9,220 nucleotides of DNA, taken from contig DASSHC010000124.1 in assembly GCA_035693105.1 (NCBI GenBank), positions 1 through 9,220 on the forward strand. The letters run 5' to 3'. Below the pieces are notes generated by a model that saw nothing but the letters and a program-made list of their open reading frames with translations, did no database searches and had not been told where the DNA came from. The stretch is from DASSHC01 sp035693105 (GTDB lineage Bacteria; Chloroflexota; Chloroflexia; Thermomicrobiales; Thermomicrobiaceae). The position numbers were made by a program, and so were the translations under genes. Numbering within the stretch: the first letter of the stretch is position 1; the number at the start of each line of letters is the position of its first letter. Positions 1 to 5,691 of the stretch are shown here, one piece after another.

Positions 1-26
1 GGGCAGGCCCCCGTGCCTGCCCTTTT
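1..26 (+). terminator. Stem-loop with T-run, possible intrinsic terminator of a plus-strand gene left of the window
   Basis: The arms gggcaggc (1-8) and gcctgccc (15-22) are perfectly complementary around a 6-nt loop and are followed by tttt at 23-26. This is the shape of a rho-independent terminator read on the plus strand, so it could end a gene entering from the left that converges on nuoD. The T-run is short. The same palindrome recurs inverted at 100-121, so it may instead be a dispersed repeat. The element starts at the first base of the window and may extend outside it. Confidence 0.4.
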
Positions 27-99
27 ACGCTGTCACTCGCCTTCAGGTACACCACCGCACCTTGCCCCATTTCCCCGTTGCCCTGCTGTCGGGGACACA

Positions 100-121
100 G
101 GGCAGACACAGGGGTCTGCCC
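100..121. repeat. 22-nt palindrome downstream of nuoD, inverted copy of the one at 1-22
   Basis: The arms gggcagac (100-107) and gtctgccc (114-121) pair perfectly around acaggg. The reverse complement of 1-22 matches this unit at 19 of 22 positions. Two of the three differences fall on paired stem positions 7 and 16 (G-C in one copy, A-T in the other), so the stem is preserved. It lies 20 nt past the nuoD stop and could help end nuo transcription, but no T-run follows on the minus strand. The rest of 1-141 holds no gene that I can support. Confidence 0.55.
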
Positions 122-141
122 CTACCGGGGAGGGGCCCGTC

Positions 142-1374
142 CTACCGATCGACGCTCCCCAAGACGATGTCGATCGTCCCGATCAGCGCCACCACGTCCG
201 CCAGCATCGCCCCATCGGCCATATAGGGCAACACCTGGAGGTTGACGAAGTCGGGCGTGCGCAGGCGCATGCGGTAGGGAATCGGCGAGCCGTCGCTGAC
301 GATATAGTGGCCCAACTCACCCTTGGAGTGCTCGATCGCCATGTAGACCTCGCCCTTGGGCGGCGAGAAGCCCTTGATGACCCAGATGAAGTGCCGCTGC
401 ATGTCCTCGGCCGTCGTCAGCACCGTGTCGTGCTGCGGGATGACGTAGTTCGACTGGGTCAGCGCGAGCGGGCCGTCGCTCGGCACCTGATCTAGGCACT
501 GGAGGATGATGTTGATCGACTGGCGCATCTCCTCCATGCGCACGAGATAGCGGTCGTAGACGTCGCCGTGGGTGCCGAGCGGGACCTCGAAATCGATGCG
601 GTCGTAGAAGAGGTAGGGCTGCGCCTTGCGCACGTCGTAGTTGATCCCCGAGCCGCGTAGGCAGGCGCCGGTCAGCCCGTAGGAGATGGCTGCCGCGGGC
701 TCGACGATGCCGACCCCGCGCGTGCGCGAGAGCCAGATCGGATTGGCCGAGAGGATGTCCTCGTAGTCCTTCTGGCGCGACGGAAAGATGGCGCAGAAGT
801 CGCGCACCATCTCGGGCAGGCCGTCGGGGATCGGGCGCGCGAAGCCGCCCATCTCCATCATGTTGGTGGTCAGGCGCGCGCCGCAGAACTTTTCGAAGAT
901 GTCCATGATGAACTCGCGCTCGCGGAAGCAGTAGAGCGAGATCGAGAGCGCGCCGATGTCGAGCGCGTGGGTGCCGAGCCAGACCAGATGCGAGGCGACA
1001 CGGGCCAGCTCGCCCATGATCATGCGCCAGTACTGCGCCCGCTCCGGCGCCTCGATGCCGCACAGCTTCTCGACCGTCAGGATGTAGCCCAGGTTATTGG
1101 AGGGCGCGGCGACGTAGTCGGTGCGGTCGGTCCAGGGGGTGAACTGGGAGTAGCGGTGCGTCTCCCCCAGCTTCTCGACCCCGCGGTGTAGGTAGCCGAT
1201 GATTGGGTCACAGGCGGTGACGACCTCGCCGTCGAGCGTGAGCCGCACGCGCAGCACGCCGTGGGTGCTGGGGTGCTGCGGCCCCATGTTGAGCACCATC
1301 TCGCGGCGCGTCTCGCTGAGCTGGCGCTCCTCACTGATCTGGACCGGGGTTCCTTCGCCAATTTCGATGGACAT
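142..1374 (-). CDS. nuoD: NADH-quinone oxidoreductase subunit D (49 kDa subunit)
   Basis: Complex I core subunit of the peripheral arm that, with NuoB, forms the quinone-reduction chamber at the cytoplasmic face of the membrane. The 410-aa product is full length for the family. It carries MGPQHPSTHGVLR near residue 30, the 49-kDa signature LHRGVEKLGET (about 62-72) and DRTDYVAAPSNN (about 83-94), and ends in the typical GTIDIVLGSVDR. His38 and Tyr87 match, in motif context, the conserved quinone-binding His and Tyr known from Thermus complex I. The ATG start directly abuts the nuoC TAG stop. GGAGA lies 6 nt upstream of it, inside the end of nuoC, so translation is probably coupled. No nuoE or other nuo gene follows in the 141 nt left in the window. 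Confidence 0.98.
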   Translation of the reverse strand: MSIEIGEGTPVQISEERQLSETRREMVLNMGPQHPSTHGVLRVRLTLDGEVVTACDPIIGYLHRGVEKLGETHRYSQFTPWTDRTDYVAAPSNNLGYILTVEKLCGIEAPERAQYWRMIMGELARVASHLVWLGTHALDIGALSISLYCFREREFIMDIFEKFCGARLTTNMMEMGGFARPIPDGLPEMVRDFCAIFPSRQKDYEDILSANPIWLSRTRGVGIVEPAAAISYGLTGACLRGSGINYDVRKAQPYLFYDRIDFEVPLGTHGDVYDRYLVRMEEMRQSINIILQCLDQVPSDGPLALTQSNYVIPQHDTVLTTAEDMQRHFIWVIKGFSPPKGEVYMAIEHSKGELGHYIVSDGSPIPYRMRLRTPDFVNLQVLPYMADGAMLADVVALIGTIDIVLGSVDR

Positions 1375-2001
1375 CTAGGGTCTCCGTAGTCGCGAATGCA
1401 CCCGCGGCGCCGGCGCCTCGAAGCCCGGCTGGATGTACTCGCGGTAGCCACGCAGCGGGTAGTCCTTGCGCAGCGGGTGTCCCTCGTCCCAATCGTCGGC
1501 CAGCAGGATGCGGCGCAGGTTGGGATGCTCCTCGAAGGTGATGCCGAACATGTCGTAGCACTCGCGCTCGAACCAGTTGGCGGCCGCGAAGATCGGCGTC
1601 AGCGACGGGACCGCCTCGCCGTCGTCGAGCCCGGCCTTGACCCGCAGCCGCACCCGGCGCGGGATCGAGTAGAGCTGCACGACGACATCGAAGCGTGGCA
1701 CATCGCGCAGGCGCAGCATGTCGACCGCGGTGAGGTCGGTCAGCAGGTTGTAGCGCAGATCGGGGTGGTCGCGCAGGAACTCGACCACATCGCGTAAGCT
1801 GTCGCGCTTGACCCGGATGGTCATCTCGTCGCGAAAGTTGATCGCGTCCTCGTAGGCGTCCGGGAAGCGCTGGCGCACGGCGAGCACGGCGGGGTTCTCG
1901 TCGGGGTTGATCGGCCCCCAGTAGCCGCGCGTCCAGTAGGGATCGCTGCTGGCTGCCGGCGCGGGCGGCTGGATCTTCTCCTCAGGCTCGGACTCAGGCA
2001 C
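1375..2001 (-). CDS. nuoC: NADH-quinone oxidoreductase subunit C (30 kDa subunit)
   Basis: Peripheral-arm structural subunit of complex I that packs against NuoD and NuoB and carries no cofactor of its own. The 208-aa protein has the 30-kDa signature ERECYDMFGITFEEHPNLRR at about 145-164, followed by DDWDEGHPLRKDYPLRGY. The first 35 or so residues are a Pro/Glu-rich extension (PESEPEEKIQPPAPAASS) that looks flexible. The start is GTG at 1999-2001, supported by GGAG 7 nt upstream. It lies 24 nt after the nuoB stop, and its own stop touches the nuoD start. NuoC and NuoD are separate here, unlike the NuoCD fusion of enterobacteria. Confidence 0.97.
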   Translation of the reverse strand: MPESEPEEKIQPPAPAASSDPYWTRGYWGPINPDENPAVLAVRQRFPDAYEDAINFRDEMTIRVKRDSLRDVVEFLRDHPDLRYNLLTDLTAVDMLRLRDVPRFDVVVQLYSIPRRVRLRVKAGLDDGEAVPSLTPIFAAANWFERECYDMFGITFEEHPNLRRILLADDWDEGHPLRKDYPLRGYREYIQPGFEAPAPRVHSRLRRP

Positions 2002-2025
2002 GTCTGCTCTCCACGATCTCTGGAT

Positions 2026-2583
2026 CTAGCGGCGCGGACCGAGCGCCAGTTGCGCCTCGGCCCGGTCGGCCAAGCGCGCCTCCTCGGCCGCCGCCGGCCC
2101 CTGCTTCTTGGCGATCGTCTCGTACTTGATGACCTTGTTCTGCAGCTCCAGCACGCCGTAGTAGAGCGCCTCGGGGGTCGGCGGGCAACCCGGCACGTAG
2201 ACGTCGACCGGGATCACCTGGTCGACCCCCTGCACCACGGCATAGGTATCGAAGGGGCCGCCGACGTTGGCGCAGCTCCCCATGCTGATGACCCACTTGG
2301 GATCGCCCATCTGATCGTAGAGCTGGCGGACGATCGGCGCCATCTTCTTGGTCACCGTGCCGGCCACGAACATCAGGTCGCTTTGCCGCGGCGAGGCGCG
2401 GTAGAGCATACCGAAGCGCTCGCTGAGATCGAAGCGGGGCATCGAGGCGCTGATCATCTCGATGGCGCAGCAGGCCAGGCCAAACTGTAGCCACCAGAGG
2501 CTGGAGCGTCGCGCCCAGTTGAAGAGGAAATCGACGCTGGTCGTCAGGACGTTCTTTTCCATACGGTCCTGCATCATACCCAT
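2026..2583 (-). CDS. nuoB: NADH-quinone oxidoreductase subunit B (N2 cluster subunit)
   Basis: Peripheral-arm subunit that binds the terminal 4Fe-4S cluster N2, the direct electron donor to quinone. With the start chosen here the protein is 185 aa. The cluster ligands are visible as the tandem Cys38-Cys39 (GLACCAIEM), Cys104 (MGSCANVGG) and Cys133 (VPGCPPTPE). I chose the ATG at 2583 because AAAGGGAG lies 7 nt upstream. In-frame ATGs at 2604, 2577, 2574 and 2562 are alternatives; the one at 2577 would give an ATGA overlap with the nuoA stop. The first 10 nt overlap the end of nuoA, suggesting translational coupling. The last 25 residues form an Ala/Glu/Arg-rich tail beyond the conserved core. 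Confidence 0.97.
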   Translation of the reverse strand: MGMMQDRMEKNVLTTSVDFLFNWARRSSLWWLQFGLACCAIEMISASMPRFDLSERFGMLYRASPRQSDLMFVAGTVTKKMAPIVRQLYDQMGDPKWVISMGSCANVGGPFDTYAVVQGVDQVIPVDVYVPGCPPTPEALYYGVLELQNKVIKYETIAKKQGPAAAEEARLADRAEAQLALGPRR

Positions 2584-2930
2584 TCGAGGGCTCCCTTTTT
2601 CCATTCGTAGAGCAGGCCCAGCAAGAGCAAGGCGAGGAAGACCATGGCTTCGATGTACCCGTAGAGTCCGAGGAAGTTGAAGGCGACCGCCCAGGGGAAA
2701 AGGAAGACGGCTTCGATATCGAAGACGACGAAGAGGAGCGCCACCACGTAGAAGCGGGGGGTGTAGGCCACTTTCGGCGGCGAGACATCGGGTACGCCGC
2801 TCTCGTACGGTTGCAGCTTGGCCGGCGTCGGCCGGCTGGTCCGCACCAGCCTGCCGAGCAAGAGGAGGGTCGAGCCCATGACGACCGCGGTGACGAATAT
2901 GAGGCCGATCACCGCGTAGCTCTGGAGCAT
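2574..2930 (-). CDS. nuoA: NADH-quinone oxidoreductase subunit A
   Basis: Small membrane subunit of complex I at the junction of the membrane and peripheral arms. The 118-aa product shows three hydrophobic helices (about 5-29, 60-82 and 90-109), the loop motif PYESG (41-45) and FDIEAVFLFPWA (70-81) with conserved acidic residues, all typical of NuoA. The ATG at 2930 has AGAGGA ending 9 nt upstream. A TTG at 2939 would add three residues, but it sits directly against that Shine-Dalgarno sequence, so I prefer the ATG. First gene of the A-B-C-D cluster; its TGA stop lies inside nuoB. A candidate promoter is about 45 nt upstream. Confidence 0.97.
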   Translation of the reverse strand: MLQSYAVIGLIFVTAVVMGSTLLLLGRLVRTSRPTPAKLQPYESGVPDVSPPKVAYTPRFYVVALLFVVFDIEAVFLFPWAVAFNFLGLYGYIEAMVFLALLLLGLLYEWKKGALEWV

Positions 2931-2975
2931 GCCGCGCAATCCTCTCCGCTAACCCCGCGCCCCAGGCGCTTGTGT

Positions 2976-2984
2976 ACTATATCA
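2976..2984 (-). promoter_or_regulatory. Candidate extended -10 promoter for nuoABCD
   Basis: Read on the minus strand this is TGATATAGT, a TGn-TATAGT extended -10 with five of six bases of TATAAT, standing out in GC-rich sequence. It would place the transcript start about 40 nt before the nuoA ATG. No good -35 box is seen 16-18 nt further upstream, which extended -10 promoters tolerate. A 10-bp palindrome, cgcgatcgcg (2991-3000), lies just upstream. Judged by eye only. Confidence 0.4.
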
Positions 2985-3085
2985 CGATACCGCGATCGCG
3001 AACGCGCACCAGGGCGATGCCCGTAGGATGCTCGCAAGACGCTCTCCACGCTGGGTAGGCGGGGAAAGATGGCTAAAGATGCGTA

Positions 3086-3238
3086 TTGGGTGCCGCTCCA
3101 CGTCGGATCCCTCCACTTCGGTCGGGATGACAGGGAGAGTACGGGGCGGACGAGGATGATCCGCCTCGTCCGGTAGGCCCCAAACCTCCCATGTCATCCT
3201 GAGCGAAGTCGAAGGATCCGTCTTGGAGTGGCACCCAA
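3086..3238. repeat. 153-bp nested palindromic element between the 104-aa gene and nuoA
   Basis: Two 46-nt arms, 3086-3131 and 3193-3238, are inverted copies of each other with 39 of 46 positions matching. Each holds ggatcc and a cacttcg/cgaagtc-type core. The 61-nt spacer contains a perfect 9-bp stem, cggacgagg (3147-3155) and cctcgtccg (3164-3172), around an 8-nt loop, and gggag/ctccc can also pair, so nearly the whole element can fold on itself. It encodes no transposase. The core gtcatcctgagcgaag resembles a palindromic repeat I remember scattered through many bacterial genomes. It separates two minus-strand transcription units and could act as a terminator or processing structure, but there is no T-run. 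The rest of 2940-3261 holds only the nuoA promoter candidate. Confidence 0.75.
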
Positions 3239-3261
3239 CCTGCTCGGAAGGCAACCCCGCG

Positions 3262-3576
3262 CTACACCAGCTCCGCGATCGCCTCGTTGGCGGCCCAGTA
3301 GGCTTCTTCGGGGTCAGTAAAGAGGATCTCGCCGGCGGAGCTAGGGCCGGCGGAGAGCGGCAGGCCGCGCTCGTCCACCTCGACCAGCGTCCAGCCGTAG
3401 CCGGCGGCGCCCTTGGACCCCGCCGGCCAGGTCTTCTGGATGGTGATGTTGAAGCGCCGCCCCTCGGCCACGGCGCGCAGCGCGACCGTGACCAGCAGGG
3501 TGCGCTCGCGCATCAGGCGCACCGGCTCCAGCGATTGCTCGGTCAGGACCCCGGTGATGCGGTCGGTGCAGTCCAT
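3262..3576 (-). CDS. Small conserved-looking protein of unknown function (104 aa)
   Basis: I do not recognise this family. The 104-aa product is soluble-looking with no signal peptide, membrane segment or cysteine cluster (one Cys, at position 3). A central stretch, RRFNITIQKTWPAGSKGAAG, is followed by YGWTLVEVDERGLPL, which reads like alternating beta strands, and it ends in a helical segment DPEEAYWAANEAIAELV. The ATG start lies 8 nt after the stop of the MBL-Rieske gene with only a weak GGGGAAG upstream, so it is probably co-transcribed with and perhaps translationally coupled to that gene. The short gap suggests a joint role, but the sequence gives no clue to what that is. It is followed by the palindromic element at 3086-3238. 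Confidence 0.75.
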   Translation of the reverse strand: MDCTDRITGVLTEQSLEPVRLMRERTLLVTVALRAVAEGRRFNITIQKTWPAGSKGAAGYGWTLVEVDERGLPLSAGPSSAGEILFTDPEEAYWAANEAIAELV

Positions 3577-3584
3577 GGCGCAGG

Positions 3585-5180
3585 CTACGCTTCCCCGTCA
3601 TTGTCACCGGATGCGGCGGCGGCCGGCTCCCGGCGCTCCGCCGCCTCTCCAACCTCTTCGATCGGCACCGAGTAGAGCTTGCGGTCGTCGGAGGTCAGGC
3701 AGCGGCCGGTGGCCAGCTCGAACTCCCAGCCGTGCAGCTTGCAGGTCAGGATGCCGTCCTTGACCTCACCGAAGCGCGTCAGGTCGGCCTTCAGGTGCGG
3801 GCAGCGCTTCTGGATCATGTAGCCGTGACACTCGAAGAGTTGCTGGTCGTGCCGCTGCTCGGAGTAGAAGCCCTCGGCGTACTGCACCCGCTCCTCGGAG
3901 AGGCACTTGAAGAAGTTGTAGACGTACTCGTTGTAGGCGCCCTTGCGCTCGGCCTCGAAGCGGCAGGAGAGAAAGAGCTCGTTGATCCAGTCCTCGATGT
4001 GGTTGACGATGCAGTATTCGACCAGAGCGGCGTCGGTGCGCAGCAGGTACTCCCACTCCTCGCCCTGCCAGGCGTAGACCGTGCGGTTCTGGAAGTCGAG
4101 CACGACCGCCTGCCGGCCGCAGTCGAGCAGCACGCGGCCGTTGATGCCGACGCTGGTGATGTCGGCCTCCTCGATCAGCGGCTCGAACCACTCCTTGAGC
4201 GATGCCACGATATCGACCTGCCCGCGCGGCCAGGAGGCTTTCAGCTCGTCGATCAGCGGCTGCTTGCGCGCCTTGTAGGCGTCGAGATAGCTCCGCTTGT
4301 CGCTGAAGATGGCCGCGACCTCCCCCTCGGGCAGCGGGTGCGTGACCTCGCAGCTCCCTTTCGCGATGCGGGCCAGGCTGCCGGGGATCATCAGCCGCCC
4401 GTTGTCCAGGCCGTTCTCGCGCATGTGCTCCAGGAAGCACTGCTGGTCGGGGAAGATGTTGGTCGGGTCGCGGTCGAAGTCGTTGAAGTGGAAGAGGTCG
4501 TCGTCCAGGAAGCAGGGCGGGCCGGCCGAGGGGATGACGAAGTCGGCGCCGACCGCGCGGATGTAGCGCAGCGCCCGCGACATCTGGTTCTCGCGCTTCT
4601 TGCGCGCCAGCGCCTGCTTCATCTTCGGCTTCATGTTGTAGACCATCGGATACCAGATGGCGCCGGAGAACTGCACGAAGTGGGCGTCGAAGGGGCCGAA
4701 GCTCGCCAGCCGCTCCAGCTCGACCGGGCGCGAGTCGTTCTGGTCGTAGATGCGCACCGCACCGTCGTCGACGATCAGCCCCGAGTCGCCCAGCGGGCCG
4801 TCGGTCGGGGCGACCATGGCCATGATCATGAACTTCAGCCCGTCGTGCTCCACGATTTCCCAGTTCTTGGTGCGGAGAAAGTTGGTGAAGCCGAGGGCGC
4901 GCAGCTCCCGCTCCATCAGGTCGAGCGGGTAGTCGGGCAGGAGCACGATGGCGTCCTTGGAGACGTGCTCGCGCAGGAACTGAGGGTCGAAGTGGTCGTG
5001 GTGCAGGTGAGAGAGGTAGAGGTAGGTGGGATGGGCGATCTTGGCCAGGTCGAGCCCCTCGTTGCTGGGGAAGGGGAACCACGAGGCGAAGTAGGCGGGA
5101 TTGAACCAGGGATCGGTGAGGATGCTGCCGTGCGCCGTCTCGATGAAGAGCCCGGCATGCCCCACAAACGTCACGTCCAC
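3585..5180 (-). CDS. Metallo-beta-lactamase-fold hydrolase with C-terminal Rieske [2Fe-2S] domain
   Basis: A 531-aa two-domain protein. The N-terminal part (about 1-270) is a UlaG-like metallo-beta-lactamase fold. It has TFVGHAGLFIE, LTDPWFNP and the metal motif LSHLHHDHFD with His58, His60, Asp62 and His63. A middle region (about 285-440) has no motif I recognise. Residues 450-500 form a Rieske domain: Cys460-Pro-His462, 17 residues, then Cys480-x2-His483 in CKLHGW. The tail is short, Ala- and acid-rich. This domain pair recalls CMP-N-acetylneuraminate hydroxylase, where I remember the Rieske domain lying N-terminal. The substrate is unknown; a redox or oxygenase-type role for the cluster is inference. 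The GTG start is well supported by GGAGG 6 nt upstream. No signal peptide, so probably cytoplasmic. The gene leads a likely two-gene unit with the 104-aa gene. Confidence 0.9.
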   Translation of the reverse strand: MDVTFVGHAGLFIETAHGSILTDPWFNPAYFASWFPFPSNEGLDLAKIAHPTYLYLSHLHHDHFDPQFLREHVSKDAIVLLPDYPLDLMERELRALGFTNFLRTKNWEIVEHDGLKFMIMAMVAPTDGPLGDSGLIVDDGAVRIYDQNDSRPVELERLASFGPFDAHFVQFSGAIWYPMVYNMKPKMKQALARKKRENQMSRALRYIRAVGADFVIPSAGPPCFLDDDLFHFNDFDRDPTNIFPDQQCFLEHMRENGLDNGRLMIPGSLARIAKGSCEVTHPLPEGEVAAIFSDKRSYLDAYKARKQPLIDELKASWPRGQVDIVASLKEWFEPLIEEADITSVGINGRVLLDCGRQAVVLDFQNRTVYAWQGEEWEYLLRTDAALVEYCIVNHIEDWINELFLSCRFEAERKGAYNEYVYNFFKCLSEERVQYAEGFYSEQRHDQQLFECHGYMIQKRCPHLKADLTRFGEVKDGILTCKLHGWEFELATGRCLTSDDRKLYSVPIEEVGEAAERREPAAAASGDNDGEA

Positions 5181-5275
5181 CAGCGGCCTCCGGCGTGAGA
5201 AATCGAACCAACTCGCGCGTTCACCGCGCCACGGCTGTCAGCTTGCGTGCCAGCGATCGCGCCCGGAGGTCGAGA

Positions 5276-5298
5276 CGCCGCGCTTCGTCCGCGCGGCG
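5276..5298. other. Perfect 8-bp stem-loop upstream of the MBL-Rieske gene
   Basis: The arms cgccgcgc (5276-5283) and gcgcggcg (5291-5298) pair around a 7-nt loop, about 95 nt upstream of the GTG start. It could fold in the leader RNA. GC-only hairpins arise easily in such DNA and no function is shown. I found no convincing -10/-35 pair between 5181 and 5466. Confidence 0.35.
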
Positions 5299-5410
5299 CG
5301 TTGTCGAGTCCCTCGTCCCTTCCCCCGTCGTCGAAATCCGTTCGATCTTGCCACAACGGAACACCCCTGGCCCACCCAACTTCGAGGCATTTGCGCTCGC
5401 GGCGGGCGGG

Positions 5411-5436
5411 GATTCGCGGAGGGATGGTCGCGAATC
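5411..5436. other. Inverted repeat, possible operator, upstream of the MBL-Rieske gene
   Basis: The perfect 8-bp half-sites gattcgcg (5411-5418) and cgcgaatc (5429-5436) are separated by 10 nt, giving a centre-to-centre spacing of 18 bp. The layout would suit a dimeric regulator or a hairpin. It is about 230 nt upstream of the gene, and no promoter was found to anchor it. Confidence 0.3.
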
Positions 5437-5466
5437 GTTGAGGTTGCGTGCCGCCCGGCGCGCGGC

Positions 5467-5630
5467 GCTAAAGCCGCCGCGCTAGATCTCTACGAAAGCC
5501 TGCTGAAGCAGGCTGAAAAGTTCAAACATCCTCAGCCTGTTTATGGAATTTGACGAAATGGACTGACGAACTCCATTCCGATCCTTAGCCTGTTTCAACA
5601 GGCTTCGTCTGCTAGCGCTGTGGCTTTAGC
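5467..5630. repeat. 164-bp nested palindromic element downstream of the PBP gene
   Basis: The outer arms 5467-5514 and 5587-5630 are imperfect inverted copies sharing gctaaagcc, gcgctag, acgaa and an 18-nt hairpin. Each hairpin is itself palindromic: 5497-5514 is agcctgc-tgaa-gcaggct, and 5587-5604 is agcctgt-ttca-acaggct. Compared in the same orientation, the two differ by one compensatory pair (C-G against T-A). The centre also holds an imperfect direct repeat, tcctcagcctgttt (5529-5542) and tccttagcctgttt (5582-5595). No coding capacity or flanking target duplication is evident. It lies 60 nt past the PBP stop and could limit read-through towards the MBL-Rieske gene. A miniature non-autonomous or REP-like repeat is the likeliest identity. 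Confidence 0.7.
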
Positions 5631-5691
5631 CCGGCGCGATCCTCGGCTACGACCGAATTATTCCGTCAACCTCAATCCACCCACACGCCTC

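Noticed and set aside
2584..2604. Longer nuoB starting at the ATG at 2604
   Set aside because: It would overlap nuoA by 31 nt, while the ATG at 2583 has an AAAGGGAG sequence at ideal spacing. The choice changes only seven residues.
2982..3254. 90-codon minus-strand frame across the palindromic element
   Set aside because: It is just the translation of the inverted repeat and has no supporting ribosome site.
3732..5198. Long open frames antisense to, and in another frame of, the MBL-Rieske gene
   Set aside because: Both lack recognisable motifs and have low-complexity Arg/Ala/Val composition, whereas the chosen frame has complete MBL and Rieske motifs and a good ribosome site.
2992..5260. 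Three copies of GCGATCGC (2992, 3275, 5253), the HIP1 octamer of cyanobacteria
   Set aside because: Three copies in 9 kb of GC-rich DNA is only a mild excess and far below cyanobacterial density; the gene content does not suggest a cyanobacterium.
5181..5466. Possible small genes in the gap upstream of the MBL-Rieske gene
   Set aside because: The short frames on both strands lack ribosome sites and give Arg/Ala/Ser-rich products with no motif.
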